From contig DATNPH010000184.1 of the NCBI GenBank assembly GCA_036703315.1, positions 1-17,070 of the forward strand: DNA of 17,070 nucleotides. Direction: 5' to 3'. The DNA is from DATNPH01 sp036703315. GTDB taxonomy: Bacteria; Cyanobacteriota; Cyanobacteriia; Cyanobacteriales; Coleofasciculaceae. Below, piece after piece: positions 1 to 7,246 of this stretch. Under the pieces are notes generated by a model. That model was not told the origin of the DNA. It saw nothing but the letters and a program-made list of their open reading frames with translations, and did not search any database. The number at the start of each line of letters is the position of its first letter. The stretch's first letter is position 1. The translations under genes and the position numbers were made by a program.

Positions 1-281
1 AGTCCGCTTCCTACTTCTTTGACAATCTTGTCAACTGTATAGCCCTTGGCTATTGCGTATTGAGCAAGTCTTTCAGCTTGCCTATCTAGATTGCCCCTGT
101 TTTCGGAACTGGACACTCTGGCATAAATGCAGACAACTACATTAGAGACACAAGCGGCGTCAGTCTCGACCAGTATGGTTCCTGTAGGAAGTTGGCGACC
201 TTTGATAATGCCTTTCTTCCACCAGCTCCAAGCTGTTCTGTAACTAACGCCCTGTTGTTTTGCGTAATCTGAGAGTTTCAT
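1..281 (-). CDS. tnpA: IS607-type serine recombinase TnpA, N-terminal part (cut by window edge)
   Basis: Read on the minus strand from ATG 281, the frame stays open to base 1 and gives 93 residues with no stop. Residues 1-45 look like a MerR-type DNA-binding segment (MKLSDYAKQQGVSYRTAWSW, then LPTGTILVE). A serine-recombinase start follows, with IYARVSS at 52-58 and the expected nucleophile at Ser57. DRQAERL and a family-typical KEVGSG close the visible part. This order, HTH first and catalytic domain second, is the hallmark of IS607-family transposases, which cut and rejoin DNA through a phosphoserine link and usually have a tnpB/IscB-like partner. Any partner would lie to the left, outside the window. 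The C-terminal half is unseen, so whether the enzyme is intact is unknown. Confidence 0.9.
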   Translation of the reverse strand, partial: MKLSDYAKQQGVSYRTAWSWWKKGIIKGRQLPTGTILVETDAACVSNVVVCIYARVSSSENRGNLDRQAERLAQYAIAKGYTVDKIVKEVGSG

Positions 282-283
282 AT

Positions 284-314
284 GGTAATCCTATCGACCT
301 GTATATAGATTACC
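284..314. repeat. 7-bp inverted repeat upstream of the recombinase start
   Basis: GGTAATC (284-290) and GATTACC (308-314) form a perfect inverted repeat with a 17-base spacer, immediately upstream of the recombinase ATG. IS607 elements have no long terminal inverted repeats, so this is more likely a binding site or promoter-region structure near the element's left end than a TIR. No function is proven. Confidence 0.35.
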
Positions 315-373
315 GCAGATTTCTTTATTTTTCTATATTATTCATGAATGGAAACGATACGTGGAAAAACTGA

Positions 374-517
374 GAAGCGCTTGGGTACGACATAGACAGC
401 GAAGTCCTGAGCAAATGGGACGAGGACTTAATCTCTCGGGATGATGCAGAAGTTCTCATCCAAATCAAACGCCGAGTTCTGGAAACCGGAGTTGGGGCAA
501 CGCAAGAGGTAGCCTAA
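374..517 (+). pseudogene. Remnant of a PAS-domain sensor protein
   Basis: A short frame, with a stop codon at 371-373 just upstream and a TAA at 515-517, encodes about 47 residues. They read like the middle of a PAS domain of a cyanobacterial sensor kinase: LGYD, then KWDEDLISRDDAEVL, then IKRRVLETGVGATQEV. The segment 'IK-R-VLETG-G--QEV' is typical of PAS repeats that precede kinase cores. There is no plausible start, and the rest of the domain is missing on both sides. It is best read as a relic of a gene disrupted near the IS607-type element. The remaining bases up to 719 hold only a 6-bp hairpin (CTAATC/GATTAG near 632-646) and no gene that I can see. Confidence 0.5.
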
Positions 518-719
518 CCTAATCCGGCTCATGCAAGTTTGGGAAAATAGCTCGACTATGGGATAAAGGCTGTGTAGTTCAGCTGAGAATTGGTTACGTT
601 TGTAGCCATATATAAGCGAAAATGTAGGACTAATCAGGGATTAGCACGTCTGTTGCAATATTTGACTATATTTTTGCTAACTATCTCCTTGTTCTCATTT
701 CCCACCGGATCAGCAGCGT

Positions 720-3700
720 ATGGTGAAGCAGTCCCAAGACAACGTTGAATACAAGCAACCTGATACGGAACAACGAACTGATGCTTTTTTTCATTCACTA
801 AGCGATTGCTGTCCAGTTAGCATTTTTACGACCGATACAGATGGTCGCTGTACCTACATCAACCCGCGATTTGATTCCCTTTATGGTTACTCAACTGAGG
901 AGAGTTTAGGAAAAGGCTGGACACAGTTTGTTCATTCAGATGATAGCGAGTCAGCGTTAACAAAATGGTTTGCTCATACCCAAAACGGCAGCGAGTTTTC
1001 CCACTCGTGTCGCTTCCAAACGCAACAAGGAGGGATCCGCTGGGTATATGTGCGATCGGCTCCACTGTTGGAGGATGGGGGCAACCTGATTGGCTATGTT
1101 AACACAGTGGAGGACATCACCCAGTACAAGCAAACAGAGGACAATGCTCGTCGGTTAGCCGCCCAAATTCAAGAACAGGCGAACGTATTAAATCCTATTC
1201 TTTCTGCCTCTGTTGATCACATTTATGTTTTTGACCGTGCAGGTTGCTATCAGTATGTGAGTCAAGGTGGTGCAAATGTAATGGGCTACGAACCACAGGA
1301 GTTAGTGGGTAAGACTTGGCAAGACATCCACTTACCCGCAGACCTGATGGAACGGGTAGATAGGCAACGAGAAGCGGTCATGGCAACCGGGCAACCCATT
1401 AGAGCTGAAACTGATTATATGGCGGCAGATGGGATGCACTACTACGAGTACATCATGACACCGTGGAGAAGTTCAGACCAAACCATTGAGGGGGTCATTG
1501 CAATTTCACGAAACATAACACAGCGCAAGCAAGCAGAGGAAGCCCTGCGTCTGAGCCAAAAGCGCTACTGCTTGTTAGCCGAATCCCTGCCGCAACTCGT
1601 GTCTATGGCAGGTACGGATGGAATAACAGAATACTGCAATCAAAGTTGGATGAACTATACAGGGCTAACTCTGGAACAGACCCAAAGTTCCGGATGGCAG
1701 CAGGCTCTTCACCCAGATGATCTACCTTTGATTAGGGAGCAATGGACACAGGCATTAGAAACGGGTAATGCCTACTCAATGGAATTTCGGATCAGACGAG
1801 TCGATGGGGTTTACCGCTGGCACTTGAGCAAAATTGTCCCAATCAAAGCAGAAAAAGACAGGATTGTTGGCTGGTTGGGAACGGCGACGGATATTGATGA
1901 CCAAAAACGCACCGAGCAACAAGAGCGTTTTCTCGCTCAAGCCTCGCAAACATTTGCCGCTGCAAGTTTAGATTTGCAAACCGTTTTGAATACCATCACC
2001 CGACTTGTTAGTGAATTTACAGGCGATGTTTGCTCACTGAGTCTGCTTTCTGAAGATGGGCCATGGCTTAACCCTGTTTCCTGCTACCACGTTGACCCAG
2101 AGGTACGAGAGTTCGTTAGTCAACTGTTGAGCGATTATCCTCGCCGTGCTGATGAGGGGATTGGGGGGCGAGTAATGCAGACGGGAGAACCACTGCTAAT
2201 GCCAGTGACATCACAACAGGAGTTTCGTGCTGCCATCAAACCGGAGTACCAGCATTACTTAGAGCGCTTTAAAGTTTGCAGTACGTTAATTGTGCCGCTG
2301 AAAGTGCAGGGACAAGCGATTGGAGTATTGAGCCTGACTCGCAATCATCCTGGAGAACCCCACAATATCGATGATCAGAATCTGTTTCAAGATTTGGCAG
2401 ACCGGGCGGCAATGGCGATCGTCAACGCTCGGCTGTATCAACAGGCAAAACAGGCACGCCAGCAGGCGGAGAAAACTGCCGATCGCACCGCTCGTTTGCA
2501 GGCTGTGACGGCTGCCCTCTCCGAACCCCTCACACCAGCCCAAGTCGCTGAAGTAATTGTGGAGCAGAGCATCGCTGTGCTGAATGCCTCCTCCGCTGTG
2601 GTAGCAATTGTCAATCAGAATGGCACGGAGCTTGAAATTGTCCACTCCGTGGGGTACCAGCAAGATATACCTGAAGCGTGGCGTCGTTTTCCGATTACTA
2701 CACCAGTACCACTGGCAGAAGCTGTACGAACTGGAGAACCCATTTGGGAAGAGTCAACTCAAGAGCGAATTGTTCGCTATCCTCACTTGGCCCAGAACTA
2801 TGCAGAGTTGAACTATGCGGCTTGGATTTCATTACCCCTAATGGTTGAAGGTCGGGCAGTTGGAGGAATATCTATCAACTTTGCTGAATTTTCACCCTTG
2901 AGTCAGGATGACCGTGCGTTCATGCTCGCCCTTGCTCAACAATGCGCTCAGGCGATCGCTCGTGCCCATCTCTATGAAGCCGAGCAACGTGCTAGGGCTT
3001 CTGCTGAAGCGGCTAACCGGATTAAAGATGAGTTTCTGGCGGTACTTTCCCACGAGTTGCGATCGCCTCTCAACCCCATCCTTGGTTGGACTAGACTGTT
3101 ACGAACTCGCAAGTTCGACGAGTCGGCAAGGGATAAAGCCTTAGAAACCATCGAGCGCAATGCCAAGCTGCAAACTCAACTAATCGGAGACTTACTCGAT
3201 GTATCTCGGATTATACAAGGCAAGATGGCGTTGAATGTCTGCCCTGTCAATCTATCCACTACCATTGAGGCGGCGATTGAAACAGTACACTTAGCCGCAC
3301 AGACAAAAGGCATACAAATCCAAACTCAACTGGATTGGGATGTAGAACCCATTTGTGGCGATCCAGGTCGTCTTCAGCAAATTGTCTGGAACTTGCTCTC
3401 CAATGCCGTTAAGTTCACGCCTGCGGGAGGACAAGTGGAAGTGCGCCTAGAGCCGATTGATTCCTTTGCTCAAATCCAGGTTAAAGATACTGGCAAAGGT
3501 ATTTCGAGAGAGTTTTTGCCCCATGTCTTTGAATACTTTCGTCAGGAAAATAGTACGACAACGCGAATATTCGGTGGGTTGGGGCTGGGACTCGCGATCG
3601 TGCGTCATCTTACGGAACTGCACGGAGGAACCGTTCAGGCTGAGAGTCCAGGTGAGGGACAGGGTGCAACCTTCACTGTGCTAATACCACGAATGGTGGC

Positions 3701-4154
3701 CGTTGCAAAGACATCTTCCAACAATCAGCCATCCACTACAACCATTGATTTGAGCGGGTTGCGAGTTCTGGTGGTAGACGATGAAGCCGATATGCGTGAT
3801 TTAGTGGACTTCATCTTAGGTGAATATGGAGCAAACGTGAGGGTTGCTGCATCTGCCGCCGAAGCATTGCTCGTTCTAGACCAGTTCAATCCCGATGTCT
3901 TAGTCAGTGATATTGGGATGCCGGAGATGGATGGTTATATGCTGATGCGCCAAATACAGGCACGATATTCCCAGCAGAGCGAGCAAATTCCAGGGCTAAG
4001 CGAAAGTATGCCGAAGGCAATCGCTCTGACTGCCTATGCAGGAGAAGTCAATCAACAGCAGGCACTTGCAGCAGGGTTTCACATGCACCTTCCTAAGCCG
4101 GTGGAGCCAGAGGAGTTGGTCAGGGCGATCGCCAATTTAGTAACACGCATCTAG
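720..4154 (+). CDS. Hybrid sensor histidine kinase, PAS-PAS-PAS-GAF-GAF-HisKA-HATPase-REC
   Basis: This is a soluble 1144-residue hybrid kinase with no membrane segment. Three PAS domains lie at about 20-140, 150-272 and 280-400, each ending in a PAC-like 'I(T/D)(Q/D)-K' stretch. Two GAF domains follow at about 405-575 and 590-755, then a short helix. The HisKA dimerisation domain has phospho-acceptor His778 in SHELRSPLNPILGW. The ATPase domain shows an N-box (NLLSNAVKF, Asn895), a G1 box (DTGKGI, Asp923) and a G2 box (GGLGLGLAIV). A C-terminal receiver (about 1015-1140) has Asp1020/Asp1021, phospho-acceptor Asp1064 (SDIGMPEMDG) and Lys1126 (PKP). All key residues are present, so it should autophosphorylate and pass phosphate to its own receiver. 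The signal is unknown; the GAFs lack an obvious bilin-binding Cys motif. The TAG stop sits inside a repeat (see 4151-4305). The ATG has no clear ribosome-binding site, and GTG 723 is an alternative. Confidence 0.95.
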   Translation: MVKQSQDNVEYKQPDTEQRTDAFFHSLSDCCPVSIFTTDTDGRCTYINPRFDSLYGYSTEESLGKGWTQFVHSDDSESALTKWFAHTQNGSEFSHSCRFQTQQGGIRWVYVRSAPLLEDGGNLIGYVNTVEDITQYKQTEDNARRLAAQIQEQANVLNPILSASVDHIYVFDRAGCYQYVSQGGANVMGYEPQELVGKTWQDIHLPADLMERVDRQREAVMATGQPIRAETDYMAADGMHYYEYIMTPWRSSDQTIEGVIAISRNITQRKQAEEALRLSQKRYCLLAESLPQLVSMAGTDGITEYCNQSWMNYTGLTLEQTQSSGWQQALHPDDLPLIREQWTQALETGNAYSMEFRIRRVDGVYRWHLSKIVPIKAEKDRIVGWLGTATDIDDQKRTEQQERFLAQASQTFAAASLDLQTVLNTITRLVSEFTGDVCSLSLLSEDGPWLNPVSCYHVDPEVREFVSQLLSDYPRRADEGIGGRVMQTGEPLLMPVTSQQEFRAAIKPEYQHYLERFKVCSTLIVPLKVQGQAIGVLSLTRNHPGEPHNIDDQNLFQDLADRAAMAIVNARLYQQAKQARQQAEKTADRTARLQAVTAALSEPLTPAQVAEVIVEQSIAVLNASSAVVAIVNQNGTELEIVHSVGYQQDIPEAWRRFPITTPVPLAEAVRTGEPIWEESTQERIVRYPHLAQNYAELNYAAWISLPLMVEGRAVGGISINFAEFSPLSQDDRAFMLALAQQCAQAIARAHLYEAEQRARASAEAANRIKDEFLAVLSHELRSPLNPILGWTRLLRTRKFDESARDKALETIERNAKLQTQLIGDLLDVSRIIQGKMALNVCPVNLSTTIEAAIETVHLAAQTKGIQIQTQLDWDVEPICGDPGRLQQIVWNLLSNAVKFTPAGGQVEVRLEPIDSFAQIQVKDTGKGISREFLPHVFEYFRQENSTTTRIFGGLGLGLAIVRHLTELHGGTVQAESPGEGQGATFTVLIPRMVAVAKTSSNNQPSTTTIDLSGLRVLVVDDEADMRDLVDFILGEYGANVRVAASAAEALLVLDQFNPDVLVSDIGMPEMDGYMLMRQIQARYSQQSEQIPGLSESMPKAIALTAYAGEVNQQQALAAGFHMHLPKPVEPEELVRAIANLVTRI

Positions 4155-4305
4155 TGCTCTTTTGTCAGTCTCGGAAAATCACGTTGAAAGCCAAACTCTG
4201 AAAGCTTCCCTAGTTTGGGATTTGAAACGTAGCCCAAATAGGAAAAGTTCCGTCACATCAGGGTTTTAGCGTTACCAATCACCCAGTTTTACAAAAGAGC
4301 GCTAG
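4151..4305. mobile_element. Candidate MITE with 15-bp terminal inverted repeats
   Basis: The left end CTAGTGCTCTTTTGT (4151-4165) and the right end ACAAAAGAGCGCTAG (4291-4305) are inverted copies matching at 14 of 15 positions and bounding 155 bp without a gene. The outermost bases allow a TA or CTAG target duplication, which would fit an IS630/Tc1-like MITE. The family assignment is a guess. The interior carries a small TTTGGG/CCCAAA hairpin near 4212-4237. The left arm contains the TAG that ends the upstream kinase. Confidence 0.5.
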
Positions 4306-4348
4306 TGCAAGGTTGCAGAAAAGCGATCGCATTCAATCGATATGCCTT

Positions 4349-4368
4349 ATACACCTCGTCATGAGTGC
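4349..4368 (-). repeat. 20-bp echo of the toxin C-terminus found at 6880-6899
   Basis: ATACACCTCGTCATGAGTGC occurs here and again, identically, at 6880-6899. On the minus strand it encodes the STHDEVY/GTHDEVY ending of RelE-like toxins. In both places a HIP1 octamer lies a few bases to the left. The surrounding stretch 4306-4463 holds no gene that I can see, only HIP1 octamers near 4323 and 4428. This may be a second toxin relic or a small duplicated scrap. Confidence 0.45.
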
Positions 4369-4463
4369 TCATCAGCAGTATTTATAGATTTTCCATAGGC
4401 TAATGTTTCCTGATTTTATCTTTCTTGCGATCGCTTCTTCTCCATAAACTTCGCAACTCCTGT

Positions 4464-4582
4464 GTCATACCAAATCCGCCTTGATAACCCCCTTTTCGGC
4501 TGAAGTCTTTTTTTCCTTCTGCCTTCTGCCTTCTGCCTTGTCCCCACCAAAAAAGGAGTATTTAACCCGGATTTGGTATCAC
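4464..4582. repeat. Inverted-repeat element with internal heptamer run
   Basis: The left arm GTCATACCAAATCCG (4464-4478) and the right arm CGGATTTGGTATCAC (4568-4582) pair at 14 of 15 positions and bound 119 bp. The centre holds a tandem CCTTCTG run (about 4515-4538), a kind of heptamer repeat common in cyanobacterial spacers, followed by an AAAGGAG run (4552-4558). The right arm overlaps the TTG start proposed for the downstream gene. This looks like a miniature palindromic element. No transposase is nearby that would clearly move it. Confidence 0.5.
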
Positions 4583-5040
4583 TCCTACAACCGGAATTCA
4601 TAGCTTGTATCTGTAATCATGTAGTAGAGGATTTGGAGTTTTACGCATTATTTATGGACGAAGATACTATCCGGATTGTGACGGACGATGCGCCTCAAAT
4701 CCTTGCCCCTGACGGCTCTAAGATGGGGATAGAAGATCTAGGGCCATACTACTTCCAAGACGATGAAGCTTCCAAACAGAAAGGAAAGGAAGCTGAAGGG
4801 GTTAGTGTTCATAACGTTAAAGTCAAAAAATTAGAAGAAGAAATGGGTCACTTGATGCAAGTGGTTGAGCGGTTGTTTAACCGTACCCAGCAGCAAGGGG
4901 ATAAAAAACCAGGGATGCAACTGGATGAAATTGAGCTATCGGTAGAAATTAATGGTGAGGGGCAAATGAGCATCCTGGGAACTGGAGGGAAAGCTGGAGG
5001 CAAAGGGGCGATTAAGCTCAAGTTCAAGCGGGCGGATTAG
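4573..5040 (+). CDS. Small caspase-associated protein, Pepco-like
   Basis: A 155-residue soluble acidic protein ending 6 bases before the caspase start, so the two are almost surely cotranscribed. Residues about 15-75 (EDLEFYALFMDEDTIRIVTD, then PDGSKMGIEDLGPYYF) form an N-terminal segment of unknown role. A helical stretch follows at about 82-105 (VKVKKLEEEMGHLMQVVERLF). The C-terminal part has LDEIELSVEINGEGQ, then LGTGGKAGGKGAIKLKFKR, which resembles the small beta domains that co-occur with caspase and trypsin-like proteases in predicted conflict systems (Pepco/Trypco types). It probably couples the protease to a sensor or controls its activation; that is inference. The start is uncertain. 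TTG 4573 lies inside a palindromic repeat, with AGGAG about 15 bases upstream. ATG 4654 (Met28) would cut into the conserved-looking part. Confidence 0.75.
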   Translation: MVSLLQPEFIACICNHVVEDLEFYALFMDEDTIRIVTDDAPQILAPDGSKMGIEDLGPYYFQDDEASKQKGKEAEGVSVHNVKVKKLEEEMGHLMQVVERLFNRTQQQGDKKPGMQLDEIELSVEINGEGQMSILGTGGKAGGKGAIKLKFKRAD

Positions 5041-5046
5041 CGTGAG

Positions 5047-6621
5047 ATGGCGAAAAACTGGGCGATCGCGATCGGCATTAATCAATACCATTACTTACAA
5101 CCGCTCCAATTTGCGAAGCGGGATGCTCAGTTGATGCAGGAGTTTCTCCGGACTGAGGCAGGATTTGACCAGATTCTATTCTTCTCGGATGACTCACCTG
5201 ATGTTGGTGGTCAACCGATTCGTGCTAACTTGCTGCGCGTGTTGCGACAGTTAAGTGAACAACCCCGTCTAGAGGCTGGGGATAACTTTTGGTTTTTCTT
5301 CAGTGGTCATGGAATGCGCCATGCTGGTCGAGATTACCTGATGCCCTGTGATGGCGATCCAGGAGATATTGAAAATACCGCTATTTCGATTAATCACATT
5401 AGAGAACGTCTGCGTAGCTGTGGAGCGGATAATGTTGTCCTGATTTTGGATGCTTGTCGCAGTCAGGGCACTCGTGCTGGGGAAGGAATTGGACGGCAAA
5501 CGGCTCAAGAGGCACGATCTACCGGGGAGATTAGCATTTTTTCCTGTAGCCCTAATGAGTACTCCTTTGAAATTGACGCATTACAGCAGGGTGCGTTTAC
5601 CCACGCACTCTTGGAAGGTTTGGGTATTCAAGGTAAATGCGCCACAGTTGAGCGGTTGAATCAGTATCTAACTTGGCGAGTGCCTGAACTAGTTCGTCAA
5701 CACAAGAATGCTCGGCAAACACCTTATACCATTGCTGAGCCTTTACCTAAATCACACTTGATTCTTGTGCCGCGATACGCAACGTTAGCGGATATCGCTA
5801 CCTTGAAAAATGATGCTTATCGAGCTGAAGTTGAACAGGATCTGGAACTGGCAGAGCAGTTGTGGATTCGGGTGCTAGCTGCGGCTTCTGGTAACGATAT
5901 GCAAGCCATTAGGTCATTACAGAGAATTGAACGGTTGTGGGTGGGACGTTCTGAGCCAAAGACTGACCTAACCCCCCAGCCCCCTTCCCTGCGAGGGAAG
6001 GGGGAGAAAAGCTCCCCTCTCCTTGTAGGAGAGGGGCTGGGGGAGAGGTCAACTCCTGAAATTGCTAACAGTCAAACTGATGACCTCAGTTCTGACAAGG
6101 GCGTAGACTACACTAAGCTGCGAGATTTACTAGCACAAGGGAAGTGGGAGGAAGCGGATGAGGAAACTTTAGTTGTCATGCTCAAGGCAGCTAATCGAGA
6201 AAAAGAAGGCTATCTCAATGAAAAGTCCATCGAAAAATTTCCCTGCACAGATTTACGAACCATCGACCAGCTCTGGGTAAAATACAGCAATGGACGCTTT
6301 GGGTTTAGTGTCCAAAAGCGTATCTGGGAGAGCGTTGGTGGTAAACCTGGCGAATACGACTATGAAATATACTGTAAGTTTGGGTTGCGCGTGGGATGGC
6401 GAGTAGAGAAAAATAAATGGCTGGGGCTGAAGAAAGAGGAGGAATGGTTGAGCTACAGTGAAATCACCTTTTACCTAAATGCCCCCCAAGGGCATCTCCC
6501 GGTTGGGAAGTACTGGAGGTGGTGGGTCTGGGGTAGGTTTTGGATAGTGGGTTATTTATTGTGGGTGGAGGGATTCGATCGGGTGGTCTCTTCTCTTGTT
6601 CTCTCGCGCAGAGACTTGTAA
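5047..6621 (+). CDS. Caspase-like protease (peptidase C14, orthocaspase) fused to GUN4 domain
   Basis: The 524-residue product opens with a caspase fold (about 1-235): WAIAIGINQYHYLQPLQFAKRDA, then the catalytic His88 in FFFSGHGMRH and the catalytic Cys137 in LILDACRSQGT. The dyad is intact. Residues 240-300 are helical and TPR-like. About 307-335 is a Pro/Gly-rich insert (TPQPPSLRGKGEK, then SPLLVGEGLGER) encoded by a DNA palindrome. A GUN4 domain follows at about 353-480 (LRDLLAQGKWEEADEET, CTDLRTIDQLWVKYSNGRFGFSVQKRIW). GUN4 binds porphyrins, which suggests a protease that senses tetrapyrroles or stress, with possible roles in cell death or conflict. No signal peptide is seen. The tail after GHLP is Trp-rich, and both other frames stay open beyond the stop with endings that look family-like, so a frameshift near 6545-6580 is possible. 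The upstream Pepco-like gene is its likely partner. Confidence 0.93.
   Translation: MAKNWAIAIGINQYHYLQPLQFAKRDAQLMQEFLRTEAGFDQILFFSDDSPDVGGQPIRANLLRVLRQLSEQPRLEAGDNFWFFFSGHGMRHAGRDYLMPCDGDPGDIENTAISINHIRERLRSCGADNVVLILDACRSQGTRAGEGIGRQTAQEARSTGEISIFSCSPNEYSFEIDALQQGAFTHALLEGLGIQGKCATVERLNQYLTWRVPELVRQHKNARQTPYTIAEPLPKSHLILVPRYATLADIATLKNDAYRAEVEQDLELAEQLWIRVLAAASGNDMQAIRSLQRIERLWVGRSEPKTDLTPQPPSLRGKGEKSSPLLVGEGLGERSTPEIANSQTDDLSSDKGVDYTKLRDLLAQGKWEEADEETLVVMLKAANREKEGYLNEKSIEKFPCTDLRTIDQLWVKYSNGRFGFSVQKRIWESVGGKPGEYDYEIYCKFGLRVGWRVEKNKWLGLKKEEEWLSYSEITFYLNAPQGHLPVGKYWRWWVWGRFWIVGYLLWVEGFDRVVSSLVLSRRDL
5964..6050. repeat. C-rich palindromic repeat inserted in frame in the caspase gene
   Basis: The ends are inverted: GACCTAACCCCCCAGCCCC on the left, and GGGGCTGGGGGAGAGGTC on the right. 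Two inner hairpins lie between them (CCCTTCCCT/AGGGAAGGG with a GCG loop, and CCCCTCTCCT/AGGAGAGGGG with a TGT loop). The whole can fold as a cruciform with two side stems. It is translated as a low-complexity linker between the protease and GUN4 parts. Related C/G-rich palindromes occur at 8428-8676 and 9060-9092. Confidence 0.8.
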
Positions 6622-6876
6622 ACTGTAGCATTTGAGGGTTTCAAATTTTTGTAAAGATTTTCTACAGAGACGATTTCCACGAACCCACACCAGTTCTAGC
6701 TTTCCGATACCTGGCACTGCTGCATCATCACCCCTGCCGCCTAAAGATTGTCGAGGTAGTTGTTAAAAGCAGTAAGTTTCATACAGCTTAGGAAGATAGT
6801 AGTTGAAGTGCGATCGCACCAGTAGATTGAAGGTTGTGGCAGAGCGATCGCATCCTCACCTCAAAACGCGATCGCA
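6622..6876. other. Non-coding spacer with a HIP1 cluster
   Basis: No gene is visible between the caspase stop and the toxin remnant. Three GCGATCGC octamers occur within about 65 bases (near 6811, 6844 and 6868), which is denser than elsewhere in the window. No clear terminator hairpin with a T-run follows the caspase gene. Confidence 0.5.
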
Positions 6877-6975
6877 TCAATACACCTCGTCATGAGTGCC
6901 AATATCGATGAGTACAATCAACTCCTCCTCAGAATCAGTATCTTGCCCAAACGTGTAAATAATTCGGCAATCATT
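6877..6975 (-). pseudogene. C-terminal remnant of a RelE-like toxin
   Basis: On the minus strand the 3' end of the antitoxin runs straight into a frame reading NDCRIIYTFGQDTDSEEE, then LIVLIDIGTHDEVY and TGA (6877-6879). DCRI and the end IGTHDEVY are hallmarks of one RelE/YafQ-like toxin family, in which about 60 more residues normally precede DCRI. Those are missing. The remnant overlaps the antitoxin stop in another frame, so an internal deletion joined the antitoxin end to the toxin tail. No usable start remains, and the product should be inactive. Confidence 0.75.
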
Positions 6976-7192
6976 CTTGATTGAACAAATTAGCTTGTAA
7001 CTCAGCAACTGTACCACGCTTGGCTTTACGTGTTTTGAGTGCTTCTAGCGTTTGTGCTGTATTTCTAGCAATTTCTCGACGCCGTTGTTCAATACGTCTT
7101 TTATGAATTAGTTCTAGTAGTAAGTCTTGGTCTTCTGGAGAAAGAGCCTCAACGTATTCAATGACTGTCTGAAGGGGTACAGGGTTACTCAT
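6971..7192 (-). CDS. Antitoxin of a decayed type II toxin-antitoxin pair
   Basis: A 73-residue, strongly charged, helical protein: VIEYVEALSPEDQDLLLELI, then HKRRIEQRRREIARNTAQTLEALK and a GTVAEL tail. It matches the pattern of small cyanobacterial antitoxins encoded just before toxins ending in GTHDEVY (first half dimerising or DNA-binding, second half wrapping the toxin). The toxin downstream has lost its N-terminal part. The last few antitoxin residues (about FNQE) may come from the deletion junction rather than the original gene. It could persist as an orphan that neutralises related toxins elsewhere. The start is ATG 7192, the only good candidate. Confidence 0.7.
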   Translation of the reverse strand: MSNPVPLQTVIEYVEALSPEDQDLLLELIHKRRIEQRRREIARNTAQTLEALKTRKAKRGTVAELQANLFNQE

Positions 7193-7246
7193 TGGTTAAT
7201 TTTGTATTTTTCGATAGATTAAATATTTCCTAATAGTATCTTTATT

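Noticed and set aside
2286..2663. Minus-strand 125-residue frame inside the kinase gene
   Set aside because: Complement of the GAF coding region; no recognisable motif and no room for a separate gene.
4416..4601. Minus-strand 61-residue frame across the heptamer run
   Set aside because: Mostly translation of the CCTTCTG repeat (QKAEGRRK) and of the inverted-repeat arms.
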